Below the pieces are notes generated by a model. It searched no databases. It was not told where the DNA came from and saw only the letters and a program-made list of their open reading frames with translations. A DNA stretch of 9,257 nt from CAYVDH01 sp964450355. GTDB taxonomy: Bacteria > Bacteroidota > Bacteroidia > NS11-12g > UBA955. The stretch is taken from contig CAYVDH010000144.1 of the NCBI GenBank assembly GCA_964450355.1, positions 1-9,257 of the forward strand. Direction: 5' to 3'. The position numbers were made by a program, and so were the translations under genes. The first letter of the stretch is position 1. The number at the start of each line of letters is the position of its first letter. Below are positions 7,240 through 9,257 of the stretch, piece after piece.

Positions 7240-8127
7240 TTATCTGATTAGTGTTAATACTCGTTTTGTTGATTTTTCTGTTTTATTTTTGAATTTGTAT
7301 ATCACTTTTACAATGTATGTTCCTGATGGCGCCAATTCACCATTTTTTAATGTACAATTCCAACTTTTTGTTTTATCTTTAGTGTCAAATAATCTTGAAT
7401 TAAATTGGTCAAAAATAATGATTTGAACATATTCTTCTCCTTTTATATCTATCAAGTATTCATCGTTTAACCCATCGTTGTTTGGCGTTACTGCATCAGG
7501 TATAAAAATGTATGAACTATCAACTTTTAACAACGTATTTGGATTTGGCGTTTTGTCTGTTTTTTCATCTTTAACTACTGAAATTGCTTTTTCTACACCA
7601 TCTTTCTCTTTTAAATTTTTTGCATCTTCTTTACTGATTTGGTTATCTTTTTCCTGATTTATATTGGTCAAATTATCATCTTTTTTAACTTCTTGATTGA
7701 CAATTTCATGGTCATTTTTTGGTTCTGAAGTTAAATTCAAATTAGGCACCTCTTTTTTCTTTTCTTTAGTGATTACATTGTCTTTTTGAACTAACAATTT
7801 ATTTTCAAAATTTTCAGATGGAATTTGAACGTTTTGAAGTTCATTTTTTGATACAATTTGATTTTGCTCGCTAATTACTTTTTGATTAGTTGCTTCTTTT
7901 TCAACATTTGTGTTATTAATTGAAAAATATACTACTGATGAAACGGCCAAAACTGATGCTGTTCCAATGATAATTTTACCTAGTAATGTTGACCAAATTG
8001 ATGCATTGGTAGCTAATGAACCAGATACGCCTGCCCAAACATGCGCTGGAGGAGTAACAGCTTGATTCCCTAATTGCTCTTTAAACAATGAGTCAAATGA
8101 TTCTTCTATGTTATTTTGTTCTTTCAC
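7240..8127 (-). CDS. Single-pass membrane protein, probable anti-sigma factor, with a CHU_C-like C-terminal domain
   Basis: The 295 residues show a short cytoplasmic segment (1-45: FDSLFKEQL, then TPPAHVW), one hydrophobic membrane segment (about 49-70), a Lys/Glu/Asn/Gln-rich linker (about 75-200), and a C-terminal domain (about 205-295) resembling the CHU_C/gliding-motility sorting domain: FIPDAVTPNNDGLNDEY, IIIFDQFN, then SWNCTLKNG. The D-x-LF ... PP-x-VW pattern ahead of a membrane helix is, to my knowledge, common in proteins encoded just after ECF sigma genes in Bacteroidota, so I infer sigma binding by the N-terminus. The start is GTG (8127-8125), sharing GTGA with the sigma stop, which implies translational coupling; no ATG is near. 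The canonical RWG of CHU_C is QFN here and WNG is WNC, so the domain has diverged. It may sense envelope or secretion state. A plain anchored surface protein is the alternative. Confidence 0.75.
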   Translation of the reverse strand: MKEQNNIEESFDSLFKEQLGNQAVTPPAHVWAGVSGSLATNASIWSTLLGKIIIGTASVLAVSSVVYFSINNTNVEKEATNQKVISEQNQIVSKNELQNVQIPSENFENKLLVQKDNVITKEKKKEVPNLNLTSEPKNDHEIVNQEVKKDDNLTNINQEKDNQISKEDAKNLKEKDGVEKAISVVKDEKTDKTPNPNTLLKVDSSYIFIPDAVTPNNDGLNDEYLIDIKGEEYVQIIIFDQFNSRLFDTKDKTKSWNCTLKNGELAPSGTYIVKVIYKFKNKTEKSTKRVLTLIR

Positions 8128-8672
8128 TTTAAATTTTGTTTTAATACTATCTCCTGTAAATGTTGTCTTGCTTTAAATAATTGGCTTTTACTTGTGTTTA
8201 TTGATATATTCAATGATTCAGCAATTTCTTCGTGTGTGTATCCTTCAATTGCAAATAAATTGAAAACAGTGCGATAACCCGTTGGCAATTTTTGAATAAT
8301 ACTCATCAAATCTGCTACTTTTAATAATGATAGGGTATTTGAATCAATGTGCATTTCGGGAACTCTTTCAAAGTCTGACAACACATTGTCTTTTTGATTT
8401 TTTCTGTAATGCTCAATGCTTACATGAATAAATATTCTTTTCGCCCAGCCTTCAAAAGAGCCCTTGCCTTCAAATTGTTTTAAATTTTTAAACAACTTAA
8501 CAAAGCCTTCTTGTAAAACATCTTCGGCTTCTTCTGTATTTTTTGCATACCTTAAACACAAGGCAAACATGGTAGGAGATAATATGTCAAATAACTTTTT
8601 TTGTGCTAAAGAGTTGTTACTAATGCAATCTTTAATTAATGAAACTATCTGATCTGCATTCTTAATACTCAT
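8124..8672 (-). CDS. ECF-family (sigma-70, group 4) RNA polymerase sigma factor
   Basis: A 182-residue extracytoplasmic-function sigma factor, which redirects RNA polymerase to a small regulon. Region 2 spans about 24-91 (RYAKNTEEAEDVLQEGF for core binding and -10 recognition, then FEGKGSFEGWAKRIFIH and HYRKN). Region 4 spans about 120-176, with a helix-turn-helix at 146-169 (THEEIAESLNISINTSKSQ) that would read the -35 element. There is no region 1.1 or region 3, and the length is normal for the class. The ATG at 8672 is the only reasonable start. The gene is coupled through a 4-base overlap to the membrane protein that probably restrains it, and the giant secreted protein follows, making that protein its likeliest target. 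I do not assign a specific name such as SigP. Confidence 0.93.
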   Translation of the reverse strand: MSIKNADQIVSLIKDCISNNSLAQKKLFDILSPTMFALCLRYAKNTEEAEDVLQEGFVKLFKNLKQFEGKGSFEGWAKRIFIHVSIEHYRKNQKDNVLSDFERVPEMHIDSNTLSLLKVADLMSIIQKLPTGYRTVFNLFAIEGYTHEEIAESLNISINTSKSQLFKARQHLQEIVLKQNLK

Positions 8673-8697
8673 TCACACTTTAAACTGTTAGAAGATA

Positions 8698-8727
8698 AAA
8701 ATTTAAAAATGGTTGCCTGAACTCAAA
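8698..8727 (-). promoter_or_regulatory. Candidate promoter for the sigma/membrane/giant-protein unit
   Basis: On the minus strand, TTTG at 8727-8724 is followed after 18 bases by TAAATTTT at 8705-8698, one mismatch (final G) from the TAnnTTTG consensus. Transcription would begin near 8691, about 18 bases before the sigma ATG. The region lies in the 62-base gap after the YbjN-like gene. It suggests a housekeeping-type promoter, but an additional sigma-specific promoter cannot be excluded. Confidence 0.35.
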
Positions 8728-8734
8728 AAAAAAT

Positions 8735-9208
8735 CTATTTTTTTTCAGCTTCTATTTTACTTACATCATATCTTTCTGATAATAAGTCAAGTGTAGATGC
8801 AGAATAAAACCCAATGCTTTCTATGGTTTCTATGACATCAGATTCTGTTAAATTGTTTGCTACTTTTCTAAAATGAACTGCTAACATGTTTTCATCTTTA
8901 TTGATTGTATAGGAGGCATTTAATAAATTCAAATTATTATGAAGCAATTCTTCATATAATGTTTCTAATTTTTCTGATGGCAAATAACAAACTGGCGAAA
9001 TCACTTGAAAAATACAAATTTCTTCATCAGATTTAAAATACAACCAACCTGTATCAGTTGATTGGCTCCACAAGTCAATGTATATCTCTGTTTCTCCATT
9101 GAATAACAGCCATTGCCCTTTTTCTGAACACCTAGCTTCTACTGGATTTATTCCAAGTTTTGCTAAAGAAGTTTCTATGATTTGAAAATATTCATCAAAT
9201 TTTTCCAT
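8735..9208 (-). CDS. YbjN-like / type III secretion chaperone-fold protein of unknown function
   Basis: A 157-residue, acidic, soluble protein with no signal peptide or membrane segment. The layout resembles the YbjN family (type III secretion chaperone-like fold): an N-terminal helix (MEKFDEYFQIIETSLAKLG), a strand-rich middle (about 32-75: QWLLFNGETEIYIDLW, then CIFQVISPVCYLP), a helix (80-92: KLETLYEELLHNN), paired strands (93-114, LNASYTINKDENMLAVHF), and a C-terminal helix from about 121. The assignment rests on this pattern and on short remembered similarities, not on a diagnostic catalytic motif. Members are thought to act as small chaperone- or stress-related proteins; no partner can be named. 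The start is ATG at 9208 and the stop TAG at 8737-8735. It lies 62 bases upstream of the sigma gene in the same direction, and nothing shows that they share a function. Confidence 0.6.
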   Translation of the reverse strand: MEKFDEYFQIIETSLAKLGINPVEARCSEKGQWLLFNGETEIYIDLWSQSTDTGWLYFKSDEEICIFQVISPVCYLPSEKLETLYEELLHNNLNLLNASYTINKDENMLAVHFRKVANNLTESDVIETIESIGFYSASTLDLLSERYDVSKIEAEKK

Positions 9209-9222
9209 GATTTTTATGGCAT

Positions 9223-9230
9223 CAAAATTA
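9223..9230 (-). promoter_or_regulatory. Candidate -7 element for the YbjN-like gene
   Basis: The minus-strand octamer TAATTTTG (9230-9223) matches TAnnTTTG and is the same octamer seen before mnmE, at a similar distance from the start codon (15 bases here, 19 there). No TTTG -33 element is visible before the window edge, so the call is tentative. If correct, the 5' leader is very short. Confidence 0.3.
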
Positions 9231-9257
9231 ATTGAATAATTTTTTATTTTTTTTAAA

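Noticed and set aside
8464..8652. Plus-strand 62-codon frame opposite the sigma gene
   Set aside because: It is antisense to conserved sigma region 2 and has no features of its own.
8712..8720. GTTGCCTGA in the candidate sigma promoter spacer, identical to bases 95-103 of the repeat cluster
   Set aside because: A single 9-base match without a second copy nearby is compatible with chance, and TGTTGCC also occurs within mnmE (514-520). It would matter only if the binding protein were shown to act here.
8725..8745. A-run and T-run flanking TCTA at the end of the YbjN-like gene, a possible terminator
   Set aside because: The stem would be A-T only with a 4-base loop, too weak to call an intrinsic terminator; homopolymer runs are common in this AT-rich DNA.

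Overview
This AT-rich window, with every supported gene on the minus strand, comes from a member of the Bacteroidota. The main signs are a very large secreted PKD-domain protein ending in a gliding-motility/type IX secretion (CHU_C-type) domain, a second protein with the same kind of C-terminal domain, an ECF sigma factor of Bacteroidota style, and several candidate TTTG / TAnnTTTG promoter elements of the kind used by Bacteroidota RNA polymerase. I cannot resolve the order or family.

Reading in the direction of transcription (high to low coordinates): a small YbjN-like protein (9208-8735); an ECF sigma factor (8672-8124); a single-pass membrane protein overlapping it by 4 bases, which looks like its anti-sigma partner but carries a CHU_C-like domain outside the membrane (8127-7240); after 52 bases, an 1826-residue secreted multidomain protein (7187-1707); a strong intrinsic terminator (1686-1652); and mnmE, the tRNA wobble-uridine modification GTPase (1594-239). 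The sigma, membrane and giant genes form a plausible unit in which envelope or secretion state controls production of a large cell-surface protein. mnmE is a separate housekeeping transcript.

Beyond mnmE, bases 31-238 hold no gene but are dense in short repeats. There are six copies of TGTTGCC/GGCAACA in both orientations, a 10-base tandem repeat, strong inverted repeats, and a 12-base direct repeat whose second copy abuts the mnmE stop codon. At the very edge a minus-strand reading frame starts at base 30 (MSSNIRLQKT, then runs off the window). This start resembles the N-terminus of helix-turn-helix/excisionase-like proteins found beside integrases in Bacteroidota. My reading is that the window ends at the regulatory or attachment edge of a mobile element next to the 3' end of mnmE, a site known in other bacteria as an integration hotspot.

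The two most interesting points are this repeat-rich boundary and the membrane protein that joins an anti-sigma-like N-terminus to a type IX secretion-type C-terminal domain.
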